A stretch of DNA of 64,000 nucleotides, taken from Candidatus Methanoperedens sp. Its GTDB lineage: Archaea > Halobacteriota > Methanosarcinia > Methanosarcinales > Methanoperedenaceae. Each line of letters begins with the position of its first letter. Positions within the stretch are counted from its first letter, which is position 1. The position numbers and the translations under genes were made by a program. The stretch spans positions 1-64,000 of the forward strand of contig VEPM01000016.1 of NCBI GenBank assembly GCA_012026795.1, given 5' to 3'. Of the stretch, positions 46,522 to 55,814 are shown in pieces. The notes beneath the pieces are model-generated. The model was not told the DNA's origin and did no database searches. It worked only from the letters and a program-made list of their open reading frames with translations.

Positions 46522-46719
46522 ATGGCTAAAGATGAAAAAAACTCAAAAGACGATATCAAATATACCTTCGCGAAATACTACAGGAAACCTAACGGAAGCG
46601 CGAGCATCAATCTGCCTGTAGGATTCGATGTCGATCTTGCCCAGGGTGAGGAGCTTGCTGCTAAATGGGATGGTAAAACGATTGTCCTTATTCCGCTTAA
46701 GAAGGTGAACTTTGAATAA
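46522..46719 (+). CDS. AbrB/SpoVT-like small protein (65 aa)
   Basis: YRKPNGSASINLPVGFDVDL-AQGEELAAKWDGKTIVLIPL is the swapped-hairpin (AbrB) pattern: a strand, LP turn, then a strand ending in hydrophobics. Divergent from the secretion operon and overlapping the lipoprotein gene by 8 bases, it may regulate both. Confidence 0.55.
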   Translation: MAKDEKNSKDDIKYTFAKYYRKPNGSASINLPVGFDVDLAQGEELAAKWDGKTIVLIPLKKVNFE

Positions 46720-47041
46720 ATTTAAATTATTTGTAGCTGCGATGCTGCTTGGTTCCCTGTCCTCAGGGTGTGTAAGTGAGAATACATATATTGGCACCTA
46801 CAAGCTTGATAAGACACCTTCTAAGACACTTGAGATCAGAGAAGATGGGACTTATCTCCTCATCCCGACAGATACTAAATTTACTCAAAAGGGTGTATAT
46901 GCTAAACGCGGTTCTACGATAGAGGTAACCAATGCGTTAGGATTTACAAGCGTAATAAATATCACGGATTATGGTCTTCTTGAAGACAATGGTGACAGGT
47001 GGATAAAAGTTACGCAGAAAAATAAATTAAATGAGGTTTAA
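46712..47041 (+). CDS. Small lipoprotein (109 aa)
   Basis: The leader FVAAMLLGSLSSGCVSE has a lipobox Cys. The mature part (GTYKLDKTPSKTLEIREDGT, ATTYLLIPTD-like strands) reads as a small beta-barrel. Next to conjugation genes, it may be a surface-exclusion or entry-like protein; that is speculative. Confidence 0.55.
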   Translation: MNKFKLFVAAMLLGSLSSGCVSENTYIGTYKLDKTPSKTLEIREDGTYLLIPTDTKFTQKGVYAKRGSTIEVTNALGFTSVINITDYGLLEDNGDRWIKVTQKNKLNEV

Positions 47042-47044
47042 GAA

Positions 47045-48020
47045 ATGTTAATGGAAGAACTGATGATATTTTCTATCATCTTGAAAAAGGAGCTTTTGCT
47101 TCCCATTTATTACACGAATGAGGACATTAGCTCAAGTTTTTACACTGCTCTGAAGAATACTCAATCAACCTCAGAGAAGCTATGGATGGGGACTCGAAGG
47201 TGGCGAACTTTCGCGCAAGCCTATCCAGCAAAAGCTGGAATTAGTCAGAAAGCTGCAATATGAGAAGTTCAAAAGAATAGCAGAGGTAATCGGCAGAATA
47301 AGACGGCTTGCAGTTCACCAGTAGAAGACCGAACTGGCCCAGTCGCGGGATAAGATACATTCAGTTGGCAAGGGCAGTGATCTTTCAGGAGTGCTTTCAG
47401 CAGAACTTGTCCAGCTTCGCCATCCATTGTTGAAGTCGGAGTTCAAACGCAAGTTCATCGAGGGATAGCTGATGCAGTATGAGCTTAAAGGCAATAAGAA
47501 GCAGGGCAAAGGGCCCATAATCGCCTGCTGCGATAACAGTGGATCGATGGCTGGAGATAGAGAGATATGGAGCAAGGCTGTGATATTGACACTCCTTGAG
47601 ATTGCCGTGATGCAGAAACGGAAGTTTGTCTGCATACACTTTGGCGGACCCCTTGATGAACTGAAGGTCATCGAGGTTGCAGCTGGCGATAAGAACATAC
47701 TTATCAAAGCGGTTGAGATAGCAGAGTTTTTCCTAAATTCGGGTGGCACTGCTTTTGGGCCTGCGTTGAAAAAGGCTACTAAGGTGGTTGCATCGCAGGC
47801 GTATCAAAAGGCTGATGTTGTGTTCATTACAGATGGCCAGGATCCTGTTGCTCCAAAGTTTCTGGTTGAATTCCTTAATTCAAAGAAGCAACGGGAGTTC
47901 AGAGTGCTCAGTGTTCTTGTTCAGTCTCGCGATAACACAATCCTGAAAGAGTTCAGCGATGAGATTGTCAAAGTGGATGAACTGCTGGATGCTGAGGCGG
48001 AAGGGCTGATGGAGATATGA
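47045..48020 (+). pseudogene. ViaA-like VWA protein, interrupted by a frameshift and two TAGs
   Basis: The intact-looking C-terminal part (47472-48020) is a VWA domain: IACCDNSGSMAGDREIWSKA (MIDAS DxSxS), FLNSGGTAFGPALKKATKV and VVFITDGQDP. Upstream the same frame reads ELVRKLQYEKFKRIAEVIG, IRRLAVHQ, a TAG (47321-47323), KTELAQSRDKIHSVGKGSDL ... KRKFIEG, another TAG (47467-47469), then LMQYELKG. Further upstream the frame shifts near 47205 to EDISSSFYTALKNTQSTSEK. Together this is ViaA, partner of the RavA MoxR ATPase. Probably dead; suppression or pyrrolysine readthrough at TAG cannot be excluded. Confidence 0.7.
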
Positions 48021-48033
48021 AAGAGGAGGATAC

Positions 48034-48252
48034 GTGGATTCGATAAACGGATATGAATCAAAGACTAGCAGCATGACTCCTAAAGTGCAGTCCGGTCAGG
48101 ACATCATGGACAAATATACAAAAACCAATGCTGAGAGATCTGGAATTGTTAAAAGAAAAGTCCCTGCGCGTGTTCAAATAAAAAGAAGTCCTATATTTTT
48201 TGTAAATTTAAACCAAAACTCCCATGAAGAAAGAGAGCGTTTCTTTACTTAA
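48034..48252 (+). CDS. Possible small basic protein (72 aa, GTG start)
   Basis: A good Shine-Dalgarno (AGAGGAGG) sits ahead of the GTG at 48034. The product (GYESKTSSMTPKVQSGQDIM, RKVPARVQIKRSPIFFV) is basic and unstructured-looking; no family. It may be the tail of a dead operon with the VWA gene. Confidence 0.35.
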   Translation: MDSINGYESKTSSMTPKVQSGQDIMDKYTKTNAERSGIVKRKVPARVQIKRSPIFFVNLNQNSHEERERFFT

Positions 48253-48342
48253 AACAATGTGAGTAGAATCTGGCTGTCACTTTATACCTGCATCTAAAAA
48301 GGATCGTAGCAAGAAAAGTACGGACTACAATAGAGGAAATGC

Positions 48343-48834
48343 ATGAACGATAAAATCACTTTTACTACTACTCGAAGAAGACTCACTGAAATTCTAATGG
48401 GTCTGGTCTCATTATTTTTTGCTTCAGGAGCTATAGCTACAATATTAAAATATTTATGGCCGCAAACAGCAAAAGCTACTTTCAGTGAAGTAAAAATAGC
48501 TTTAGTGGATGAGGTTCCAACCGGAACTGCAAAAAAGTTTATGTTCAACGGCAAAGCGGCCGTCCTTTTAAAGATGCCTGCTGGCTTCAGAGCATTCGGA
48601 GCAGTATGCACGCACCTGGGGTGCATCGCTTACTGGAAGCCTGAAGAAAATGATATCTTTTGTCCTTGCCACTTAGGTAGGTTTGATCCCAACACAGGGG
48701 CAGTGATCTCAGGACCACCTCCATCTCCTTTGCCTGCTATTGATATTGATGTAAAAGAGGGGGCAGTGTATGCTCTCAAGTGGAATGATCCCGATTATGT
48801 GAGAACCATCTCATTCTATGCTGGGGCAGCATGA
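48343..48834 (+). CDS. Rieske [2Fe-2S] protein with Tat-type anchor (163 aa)
   Basis: The Rieske ligand boxes are VCTHLGCIAY (about residue 91) and CPCHLGRFDPNTG (about residue 108), then SGPPPSPL. The N-terminus has the twin arginine TTRRRLTEILMG followed by a hydrophobic stretch (LVSLFFASGAIATIL), so it is exported folded and anchored outside the cell. The next gene overlaps by ATGA. It is likely a quinol-linked electron carrier; no cytochrome b is adjacent. Confidence 0.92.
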   Translation: MNDKITFTTTRRRLTEILMGLVSLFFASGAIATILKYLWPQTAKATFSEVKIALVDEVPTGTAKKFMFNGKAAVLLKMPAGFRAFGAVCTHLGCIAYWKPEENDIFCPCHLGRFDPNTGAVISGPPPSPLPAIDIDVKEGAVYALKWNDPDYVRTISFYAGAA

Positions 48835-49658
48835 GGCGATATGTGAAAAATGAAATATCCAGGCGAGAATTTACTGAAATTGGATGTAAAATAATCATAG
48901 GAGCCACGGCTAGTATAGTTATCATCAAATCCCTTGTTAAAAACAGCATTGCTGCAGTTGACTTGCCTGATATAGAAAATTATGATTGGAATGAACATTA
49001 CTGGAGCTTTGTGGTTGACAGCTATAAATGCATCGGCTGCGGCAGGTGTGCTTATGCATGCAAACTTGAAAACCACGTTCCCTTTGATGAACCCTGGTAT
49101 AGAACATGGGTTGAAAGATATCGTTTTAAGAAAGATGGAGAAACTAAAATTGATTCTCCGAATGGAGGTGTGGATGGATTTAATGATGATATTCCTGCTG
49201 AAGATATCAAAAAGGCATTTTATTTCCCCAAGTTATGTAATCATTGCGATAATCCACCATGCGTCCAGGTCTGTCCAGTAGGTGCCACGTATTTGACAAA
49301 AGATGGGGTTGTTCTTGTGGATTATGATTACTGTATTGGGTGCAGGTATTGCATAATGGCATGCCCATATGGTGCCAGATACTTTATGTCGGAAGGGAGC
49401 CTTCACTACAAACCTGATCCAAATTTGGGAGGCGGTGTTGCTGATAAATGTACCTGGTGCTATCACAGGATTACCAGGGGTCTTTTGCCAGCTTGTGTCC
49501 AGGCATGTCCTGTCGGAGCCAGAGTATTCGGAGACCTGAAAGACCCTGATAGTGCAGTCAATAAAATACTAGATAAAGAGAGGATTAATGTTCTCAAACC
49601 TGATCTGGGAACAAAACCAAAGGTATATTATGTGGGATTGGACCGGGAAGTGAGGTGA
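48831..49658 (+). CDS. Tat-exported 4x[4Fe-4S] ferredoxin subunit, PsrB/NrfC/HybA type (275 aa)
   Basis: The Tat signal ISRREFTEIGCKIIIGATAS is followed by four Cys clusters: CIGCGRCAYACK, CNHCDNPPCVQVCP, CIGCRYCIMACP and CTWCYH...CVQACP. Such subunits pass electrons between a catalytic subunit and a membrane quinol protein. It is translationally coupled to the Rieske gene. The operon continues no further because an IS701 element begins 60 bases later; an NrfD-like partner may have been displaced. Confidence 0.9.
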   Translation: MRRYVKNEISRREFTEIGCKIIIGATASIVIIKSLVKNSIAAVDLPDIENYDWNEHYWSFVVDSYKCIGCGRCAYACKLENHVPFDEPWYRTWVERYRFKKDGETKIDSPNGGVDGFNDDIPAEDIKKAFYFPKLCNHCDNPPCVQVCPVGATYLTKDGVVLVDYDYCIGCRYCIMACPYGARYFMSEGSLHYKPDPNLGGGVADKCTWCYHRITRGLLPACVQACPVGARVFGDLKDPDSAVNKILDKERINVLKPDLGTKPKVYYVGLDREVR

Positions 49659-49717
49659 GGTAGAATTAATCATAATTCTTTTGATGCTGAAAAAAAAGAT
49701 TAATAAAATTTGCAAAC

Positions 49718-51174
49718 TTAACTTGACATTGTCAGATTATCCCCCTCTTTTATGATGCGATAATTTAGCTGAGTACCGTGCTTTATGTTTTTTCTTTATC
49801 AATTTTAAGATTTCTTTATCAGTGACCTTTCTTTTAGGCATAATTACCTCAAAAATCTCCCTCACATCACTAATAGTAAGCAGTGATGCTTTCGATTTCC
49901 ATTTATCCTGCATCTCAAGAAGAAACAGCATTGCCATGAAAACCATAGCTACGTGGTGATTCCAGCCGAGGTAACCTCTTATTTCATAATCGGCTAAACC
50001 TACCTCCCCTTTAGCATCCTCAATAGCACGCTCGATCCAATAACGGCTGCAAGACATCTTTCCAATCTTATCAATGCTTGTATCGGCCGGAGTATTTGAG
50101 AACTGGTATTTTGTCTCAGTCTCACCCTCATTTCTTCGAATAATAAGCCAGCACTCCTCACCTGGCAATTTATCCTTGACTGGAAAAATCCGCAGATACG
50201 CAAGCTTGCACCACATTTCTTTTCGCTCAGAATCCCGTAGAAATATCCTATGCCATTGTGAAGAATCTAACTTGTTTGCTAACTTATCTACTCGTATCGG
50301 GTTATTATCAAGAACTTTTTCGATTGTTGGATTCCGTCCTCGAATTCCATTTTTCGGTGGTATCCCTACATCAGGTTTGTTCAACCAGACTCTTGTATCA
50401 CATGGTATATCAGCAATGTAAACAATTCTCTCTTTTTCAAGTTCAGCAAGAAACCATGGTTGCTGCCCATAAAAAGAATCCATCCCAATCCAACCAAATG
50501 GGAGGTCTCGTCTTTTGGCACCAAGTATCATCTCAAGCCCAAGCTCAGCTTTAGTTTTAAAAACCAGATCTTCCGGGATACCACATTTCTTTTTGCGTTC
50601 AATATCGTCTATCCATTCCTGAGATATGTAAAGACGTTTGTCGATTAATGTCCTCTTGTTATCGTTTACATAACCCAGGAAAACTCCTACCTGGCAGTTT
50701 TCTATTTTTCCAAGCCGTCCACAATATTGCCTTTGCACTCCTGCTGAACTACTGCCTTGTTTTGGAAATCCTGATTCGTCTAACTGAAGGGAGCCATTTT
50801 CTTTATCACCTATCAGTTCAACTAAGCGATCCTGAATGTCATGTATGAGACCTTGCTCATCCCACAGTGAGTCGGATATAAAGTGCTGAAGTGATTGATT
50901 ATTGCAGTTCGGAACAGTCTTTGCTATTTCAGTCATAGTCCCCCTTTTTTGTACGGTCAAGCATCCATAGAGATATTTTTTGGATTGCTCTATAACTTTA
51001 CGTGTCCTGGTCTTAAAACGTTGTATGAAATGGTTATGGTAGGTCTTTAATTCGGTTCTTGACCGTATCAGATCCTTTCTTATAAGTTTGAAAAATCTCT
51101 TGATATGTACTCCCCATATTTAAGGAAGCAAACAAAATATAATAGGGTAGCTAATGTGACAATGTCAAGTTAAA
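49718..51174 (-). mobile_element. IS701-family insertion sequence (about 1.46 kb)
   Basis: Ends are inverted repeats: TTAACTTGACATTGTCA at about 49718-49735 and its complement at 51157-51174. It contains a single full transposase gene. The IR core TTGACATTGTCA is itself a perfect palindrome. A target duplication was not clear by eye. Confidence 0.8.
49737..50960 (-). CDS. IS701-type DDE transposase (407 aa)
   Basis: DDE_5-fold transposase. The acidic residues are LQLDESGFPKQGSSSAGVQR (Asp), WIGMDSFYGQ (Asp) and CSRYWIERAIEDAKGEVGLA (Glu). The preceding QYCGRLGKIENCQVGVFLGY is typical of this family. No internal stop, so the element is potentially active. It inserted directly downstream of the ferredoxin operon. 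Confidence 0.88.
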   Translation of the reverse strand: MTVQKRGTMTEIAKTVPNCNNQSLQHFISDSLWDEQGLIHDIQDRLVELIGDKENGSLQLDESGFPKQGSSSAGVQRQYCGRLGKIENCQVGVFLGYVNDNKRTLIDKRLYISQEWIDDIERKKKCGIPEDLVFKTKAELGLEMILGAKRRDLPFGWIGMDSFYGQQPWFLAELEKERIVYIADIPCDTRVWLNKPDVGIPPKNGIRGRNPTIEKVLDNNPIRVDKLANKLDSSQWHRIFLRDSERKEMWCKLAYLRIFPVKDKLPGEECWLIIRRNEGETETKYQFSNTPADTSIDKIGKMSCSRYWIERAIEDAKGEVGLADYEIRGYLGWNHHVAMVFMAMLFLLEMQDKWKSKASLLTISDVREIFEVIMPKRKVTDKEILKLIKKKHKARYSAKLSHHKRGG

Positions 51175-51229
51175 CCAAAAACAAATTAAGGGATTAAACA
51201 AATCTGATTTATTCAGAAATGGTGGTTCT

Positions 51230-51880
51230 ATGAAAATAGCTGTTTTGGGCGGCACAGGTAGAATTGGTGAAGGATTGGCTTACAGATGGGCACCGCATCA
51301 TGAGATTTATGTCGGCTCAAGAGATATTGAGAAAGCAAGAAATGCAGCATGTGGATATGCTTGCCAGCTTACAGACCGTGATATAGATTGCCGCATTGAC
51401 GGGACCAGTAATAAAGAAGCTGTGGAAAAGTCAGATGTGGTAGTACTCTCCACCCCGTATGAGGCTTCATTAGAGCTTATTGAGTGTCTTCGCCCCATCC
51501 TAAAAAACCAGATAGTCATTTCACTTGTTGTACCTATGAAAAAGAACCAGTGGTTTGAGTACACGCCACCAGAGGAGGGCTGTGCTGCCCTCCGTATACA
51601 GCGTATGCTTCCCGGAATAAATGTGGTCTCTGCCTATCATAATCTCTCATATAAAAAATTATGCAACTTTGATTTGGTGATCAAAGGTGATGTAGCTGTT
51701 TGCGGTGATGATTCGAATTCTAAGTCTATTGTGATGGATCTGACGCGAGAAATACGCAGCGTTAGACCGCTTGATGGTGGACCTCTTAGAGAGTCGCGTA
51801 TGATTGAGTCGCTGACACCTTTTTTAATAAATATGGCTATCAGAAATGGTCTGTCAGACCTTGGCGTAAAATTTGTTTAA
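51230..51880 (+). CDS. npdG: F420H2:NADP+ oxidoreductase (216 aa)
   Basis: Transfers hydride between coenzyme F420 and NADP. N-terminal Rossmann motif VLGGTGRIGEGLAYRWA, then SRDIEKARNAA, which sets NADP specificity. DVVVLSTPYEASLELI and ISLVVPMK follow, with the conserved ending SLTPFLINMAIRNGLSDLGV. Full length for the family. A cytosolic link between the one-carbon F420 pool and biosynthetic NADPH, marking the host as an F420-using archaeon. Confidence 0.9.
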   Translation: MKIAVLGGTGRIGEGLAYRWAPHHEIYVGSRDIEKARNAACGYACQLTDRDIDCRIDGTSNKEAVEKSDVVVLSTPYEASLELIECLRPILKNQIVISLVVPMKKNQWFEYTPPEEGCAALRIQRMLPGINVVSAYHNLSYKKLCNFDLVIKGDVAVCGDDSNSKSIVMDLTREIRSVRPLDGGPLRESRMIESLTPFLINMAIRNGLSDLGVKFV

Positions 51881-51892
51881 ATCTTATATTAT

Positions 51893-52747
51893 TTAATATT
51901 TCGCATACTGCGGCCTTGGACATGCACCGAACTCAAACGTCCTGAACAGGTCGTATACATGCTTAGGAACTCCTTTCTTGACTTCCAGGCCGAATTCTTT
52001 AGCGACTGCAAATGTTATAGGCGTGCTGTGGGTTATGTATCCTCCCGTTAAAAAATTAGCCACCTCCTGTGCCTTTTTTCTTTCCAGTCTATCTTCCAGC
52101 AGCCATTCTACTAATTTTATTACTCTTACTAGACTCTTCTTGGCTATATCCGAAAGAATGATATTCTCATCTGAGATGTTCTCCATCTGCTTTTTATTGA
52201 GCAGAGAGATTAAGGAGCCTGCAGGTATATCCTTTATCTGCGGGTCAACAGGCCCAAGCACGCTGTCCTTCTCCATAATAATTTCGTCAGCAGCCAATGC
52301 AATAAGTGTGCCGCCAGACATAGCATAAAAAGGAACTATGACCGTGACTTTTGCAGGATGATTTTTTACTGCCATGGCGATCATCTCAGCAGCTAGGACG
52401 AGCCCACCCGGAGTGTGCAGAATCAAATCCACGTCCTTTGGTGTCTGCCTTATGTTCATTAAAACATGCTCCGTATCCTCAATGCTGATATAATTTTCAT
52501 CTTTTTCTTCCCACGGTTCCCTTCTATGGATCAATGTTATAACCCTGGTCCCTCGTTCCTCCTCCAGCTTAGAAAGTATTTCAGCCCGCTCTACCATGAT
52601 TGCAGCTTTCATTCTTCCTTTTTTATCAAGTCCCCCAAACATAACTGAGCAGTGCATGCTGCAAAATTTAATTTTATCCCCTTCAATCTCCCTGGTTATT
52701 CCTTCTCCCTCAATTTCCATACCGCAGTAGATACATCTTTCAGACAT
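51893..52747 (-). CDS. SDH/Clp-fold serine protease with N-terminal metal-binding domain (284 aa)
   Basis: The N-terminal 40 residues carry CIYCGMEIEGEG...FCSMHC, a TRASH/YHS-like treble clef. The rest is the ClpP/crotonase fold of PF01972: LILHTPGGLVLAAEMIAMAV, then FYAMSGGTLIALAADEIIM, where the Ser of MSGG is the nucleophile and DEIIMEKDSVLGPVDPQI follows. A membrane segment is not evident. Probably a metal-linked quality-control protease. Adjacent to a copper ATPase with a similar metal-binding head. Confidence 0.8.
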   Translation of the reverse strand: MSERCIYCGMEIEGEGITREIEGDKIKFCSMHCSVMFGGLDKKGRMKAAIMVERAEILSKLEEERGTRVITLIHRREPWEEKDENYISIEDTEHVLMNIRQTPKDVDLILHTPGGLVLAAEMIAMAVKNHPAKVTVIVPFYAMSGGTLIALAADEIIMEKDSVLGPVDPQIKDIPAGSLISLLNKKQMENISDENIILSDIAKKSLVRVIKLVEWLLEDRLERKKAQEVANFLTGGYITHSTPITFAVAKEFGLEVKKGVPKHVYDLFRTFEFGACPRPQYAKY

Positions 52748-52787
52748 TCTTAAACCTCCATTGATAATTCCTAATTGATCTGCATTT

Positions 52788-52865
52788 TTAATTATACCTC
52801 AGCCAGAGGGAGACGAGTCCCAGTATGGCAATAAATATGATCATGAAAAAAGCAACACGCATCAT
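52788..52865 (-). CDS. Possible 25-aa membrane peptide
   Basis: ATG-ATG start gives MMRVAFFMIIFIAILGLVSL-WLRYN, a single membrane helix with basic ends. It lies 40 bases ahead of the Clp-fold gene and may be its leader gene or part of the ATPase operon. Too short for sequence support. Confidence 0.3.
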   Translation of the reverse strand: MMRVAFFMIIFIAILGLVSLWLRYN

Positions 52866-52971
52866 TTCTCTATCTGTATCTCGCGTTATGAATCACCTCT
52901 GTAAGAACTAACTCGTTTGTTAAAGCAGTTTTTGGTTTAAATTTTTAGATTATGCATAAGTATGGTTATAG

Positions 52972-55074
52972 TCAGATTTCTCTATCGAACTTGAATCTCC
53001 TTAGTAAAGCGGAGTTCGCCACAACCGAGAGAGAACTTATAGCCATGGCCGCCGCAGCAATTATTGGATTCAACAGCCCGACGGCTGCTATCGGTATTGC
53101 GGCTGTATTATACCCAAGCGCCCAGAACATGTTCTGCTTTATTTTCTTCATAGTGGCCTTGCTCAACTTGATCCCTGCAACCACGTCCCTTAAGTCGTCT
53201 TTGATCAGGACTATCCCGCCGGTCTCCTTTGCAACATCAGAGCCACTGCCTACTGCTATGCCAATGTCCGACTGTGCAAGAGCAGGAGCATCATTTATGC
53301 CGTCGCCTACCATTGCAACCACTTTGCCCTCTGCCTGCAATTTCTTTATAACATTTGCTTTTTCTCCGGGTAGCACATTTGCAATAACCCGCTCTATTCC
53401 CACCTGCTTTGCAATTGCCTTTGCAGTTCTCTCGTTATCTCCTGTGAGCATAATTGTCTCAATTCCGATCTTTTTAAGTTCTGCTACCGCTTCGACTGAG
53501 TTCTCTTTCAGGGTATCAGCAACTGCTATTATGCCAATGACTTTCTTGTTCGAGGCAACAAGCATTGCAGTTTTTCCCTGCGTTTCAAGAGTCTGGATAT
53601 TCTGCTCAAGATTGCCTGTATCTATACCATTGACCGCCATTAGTCTGCGATTGCCTACGAACACTTGTTTTCCTTCTATTGTCACCTTGATACCGTGCCC
53701 GGGCACAGCCTCAAAGTATTCAGCATCCTTTATGTCGATACCTTTTTCCCTGGCAGCCCTGACTATAGCCTCGCCAAGCGGATGCTCTGAGCCCTTTTCA
53801 GCGATCGCAGCCAGCCTCAATGCCTCATTATCGTTCTGTGCAATGATATCAGTAACAGAAGGCTCGCCTTTTGTGAGCGTTCCAGTCTTGTCAAATACCA
53901 CGGTCTGAAGTTTCTGCGCCCGCTCAAGATATTCTCCACCGCGTATCAATATCCCGGCTTCAGCGCCTTTTCCAACGCCAACCATCAAAGCAGTGGGCGT
54001 AGCTATACCAAGTGCGCACGGACATGAAATGATAAGAACCGCAACGAAAGCAAGAAGTCCGGCGGTAAAATTTCCAAAGATAAAATACCATACTGCGAAT
54101 GTGAGAAATGCCGTGATAATCACAGCAGGCACAAAATAGGCGCTGATGCGGTCTGCCATCCTCTGGATCGGCGCGCTTGATGCCTGTGCTTCCTCTACCA
54201 TCTTCACGATCTGCATCAGCGTTGTATCAGCCCCGACCTGCGTGGCTCTGAACTTCAGCATACCCATCTTGTTTATGGTTGCGCCTATCACTGTGTCTCC
54301 AGCTTTCTTTTCAATAGGTATACTCTCGCCAGTAATCATTTTTTCATCCACTGCGGATTGTCCTTCCACGACAATTCCATCTGTAGGGATCTTCTCGCCA
54401 GGGCGCACTACAACGATCTCACCCACCATTACGCCCTCTGCCGGAACCTCCACCTCTTCGCCGTTCCTGATAACCTTTGCCATGCTGGGGCGCAGATCCA
54501 TGAGCTTTCTTACCGCAGCTGAGGTGCTTGTTTTCATATAATCTTCCATGAATTTCCCGAGCAGCACAAAGGCTATTATGACCGCACTTACCTCAAAATA
54601 CACATCTTTTTCTTTTATAGGCAGAGCATCTGGGAAGAACAGTACAAATACGCTGAAGAAATATGCTGTCAGGGTTCCAATTGAAATCAAGAGATCCATG
54701 TTAGCTCTTCTCGCCTTCAGGGCAGTGTAAGCGCCTGTATAAAAACTCCAGCCGCCTATGAACTGGACTGGAGTGGTCAGTATAAACAACCAGTAGCCCC
54801 AGGTAAACCATGGAAGTGAAGGAATTGGTGCCCATGTGACCAGCGTAACTCCAGCTGCCAGAGTTAACATAGCTGTTACCCGCAGGGCTGCCAGTAACAG
54901 TACTCCTGAGAGAGCTATTGTAACCCTGCGCTTCATGCTTTTTAACTCTTTTTCAGGGTCTTCGAACGTCTTTAGGCAGCTTTCACTGCAAAAATAGTAA
55001 GTTCTATTCCCAATTACTTTTTTAAGGGAAGTCTTTTCATCAACGTACATTCCGCATACCGGGTCTTTTGGCAT
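52972..55074 (-). CDS. copA: Copper-transporting P1B-type ATPase with N-terminal YHS domain (700 aa)
   Basis: Heavy-metal efflux pump. Residues 1-42 are a YHS/TRASH domain ([28 protein letters not shown]). Transmembrane helices flank the CPC metal site ([20 protein letters not shown]). [14 protein letters not shown] holds the phosphorylated Asp, [13 protein letters not shown] the HP motif and [20 protein letters not shown] the hinge. No HMA domain precedes. Substrate Cu(I) is inferred from CPC and the family. Monocistronic on the minus strand. Confidence 0.93.
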   Translation of the reverse strand: MPKDPVCGMYVDEKTSLKKVIGNRTYYFCSESCLKTFEDPEKELKSMKRRVTIALSGVLLLAALRVTAMLTLAAGVTLVTWAPIPSLPWFTWGYWLFILTTPVQFIGGWSFYTGAYTALKARRANMDLLISIGTLTAYFFSVFVLFFPDALPIKEKDVYFEVSAVIIAFVLLGKFMEDYMKTSTSAAVRKLMDLRPSMAKVIRNGEEVEVPAEGVMVGEIVVVRPGEKIPTDGIVVEGQSAVDEKMITGESIPIEKKAGDTVIGATINKMGMLKFRATQVGADTTLMQIVKMVEEAQASSAPIQRMADRISAYFVPAVIITAFLTFAVWYFIFGNFTAGLLAFVAVLIISCPCALGIATPTALMVGVGKGAEAGILIRGGEYLERAQKLQTVVFDKTGTLTKGEPSVTDIIAQNDNEALRLAAIAEKGSEHPLGEAIVRAAREKGIDIKDAEYFEAVPGHGIKVTIEGKQVFVGNRRLMAVNGIDTGNLEQNIQTLETQGKTAMLVASNKKVIGIIAVADTLKENSVEAVAELKKIGIETIMLTGDNERTAKAIAKQVGIERVIANVLPGEKANVIKKLQAEGKVVAMVGDGINDAPALAQSDIGIAVGSGSDVAKETGGIVLIKDDLRDVVAGIKLSKATMKKIKQNMFWALGYNTAAIPIAAVGLLNPIIAAAAMAISSLSVVANSALLRRFKFDREI

Positions 55075-55099
55075 ATTTTACCTCTTAATATCATCATCA

Positions 55100-55225
55100 T
55101 CATGGCTTTAAACTTTCTAAGACATTAAGTTCATTATTTAATGATCTGTGCAATCGAAATAGGTTTAAGAGATAAGCTATCAATACAACCCATACGATGC
55201 CGAAAGCAATATATAAATAACTCAT
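55100..55225 (-). CDS. ccmD: CcmD-like small haem-maturation protein (41 aa)
   Basis: MSYLYIAFGIVWVVLIAYLL-NLFRLHRSLNNELNVLESL has the CcmD plan: one N-terminal membrane helix with a conserved Trp, then a basic amphipathic helix. CcmD holds CcmC and CcmE together during cytochrome c haem delivery. The ATG at 55225 is the only start. It lies between copA and uspA on the minus strand, 1.4 kb from ccmC on the plus strand. Confidence 0.7.
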   Translation of the reverse strand: MSYLYIAFGIVWVVLIAYLLNLFRLHRSLNNELNVLESLKP

Positions 55226-55251
55226 ATCTACCTTTCTCTATTACTTTTTAC

Positions 55252-55701
55252 TTATTTTCTTACAGTCAAAACAGGAATTCTTGAAGTTCGGATAACTTTA
55301 TCCGCAACACTTCCGAGTAGAAATCTTTCAATCCCGCTGCTGCCCAGTGTGCCCATTATTATCAGATCGACTGACTGCTTCTCTGCAAGCCTCAATATCT
55401 CCTCGGCCGGGTGTCCTTCCACAATCCATCTTTCAGTATGGATACCTTCCTTCTTTGCCAATTTCTCGATGTATTTTATGGCTGTATCACCGTGACATCC
55501 CAGAATACTTTTTATCCTTTCAGGGGATGCATCAGAAAGAATGCATGATTCAGGACCACAACCATATCTTGTATCTATCACATAAATCGCATGAAGCTCT
55601 GCTCCAGAAAGTTTTGCAAGCTCTATCGCATGGGCTGTCGCCTTTTTGGTGTAATCTGACCCATCTGTTGCTACTAAGATTTTTTTATACAGCTTGCTCA
55701 T
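55252..55701 (-). CDS. Universal stress protein UspA family (149 aa)
   Basis: ATP-binding Usp fold: KKILVATDGSDYTKKATAHA at the start and IIMGTLGSSGIERFLLGSVA-DKVIRTSRIPVLTV at the end, with the G-2x-G-9x-G(S) loop. An unusual Cys-containing insert (RYGCGPESCILSDASPE) lies at residues 45-61. Cytosolic stress or energy sensor. It precedes ccmD by 26 bases, which suggests co-transcription. Confidence 0.88.
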   Translation of the reverse strand: MSKLYKKILVATDGSDYTKKATAHAIELAKLSGAELHAIYVIDTRYGCGPESCILSDASPERIKSILGCHGDTAIKYIEKLAKKEGIHTERWIVEGHPAEEILRLAEKQSVDLIIMGTLGSSGIERFLLGSVADKVIRTSRIPVLTVRK

Positions 55702-55814
55702 AATCTTCTCTCCTGAGTATGTCTATATAAAACAATTATCTTCTTTTTAATTTAAGCGGTTTTCCCTTTAAGTTTTCATATTCGGAAGGGTATCGTCTTT
55801 TAAGAAAATGAAAT

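Noticed and set aside
49718-51174. Target-site duplication for IS701 (and for IS256 at 34347-35680)
   Set aside because: No convincing matching flanks could be read at either element.
52952-53908. A 318-codon frame opposite copA
   Set aside because: It is antisense to strongly conserved ATPase motifs and is Ala/Ser-rich without its own motif.
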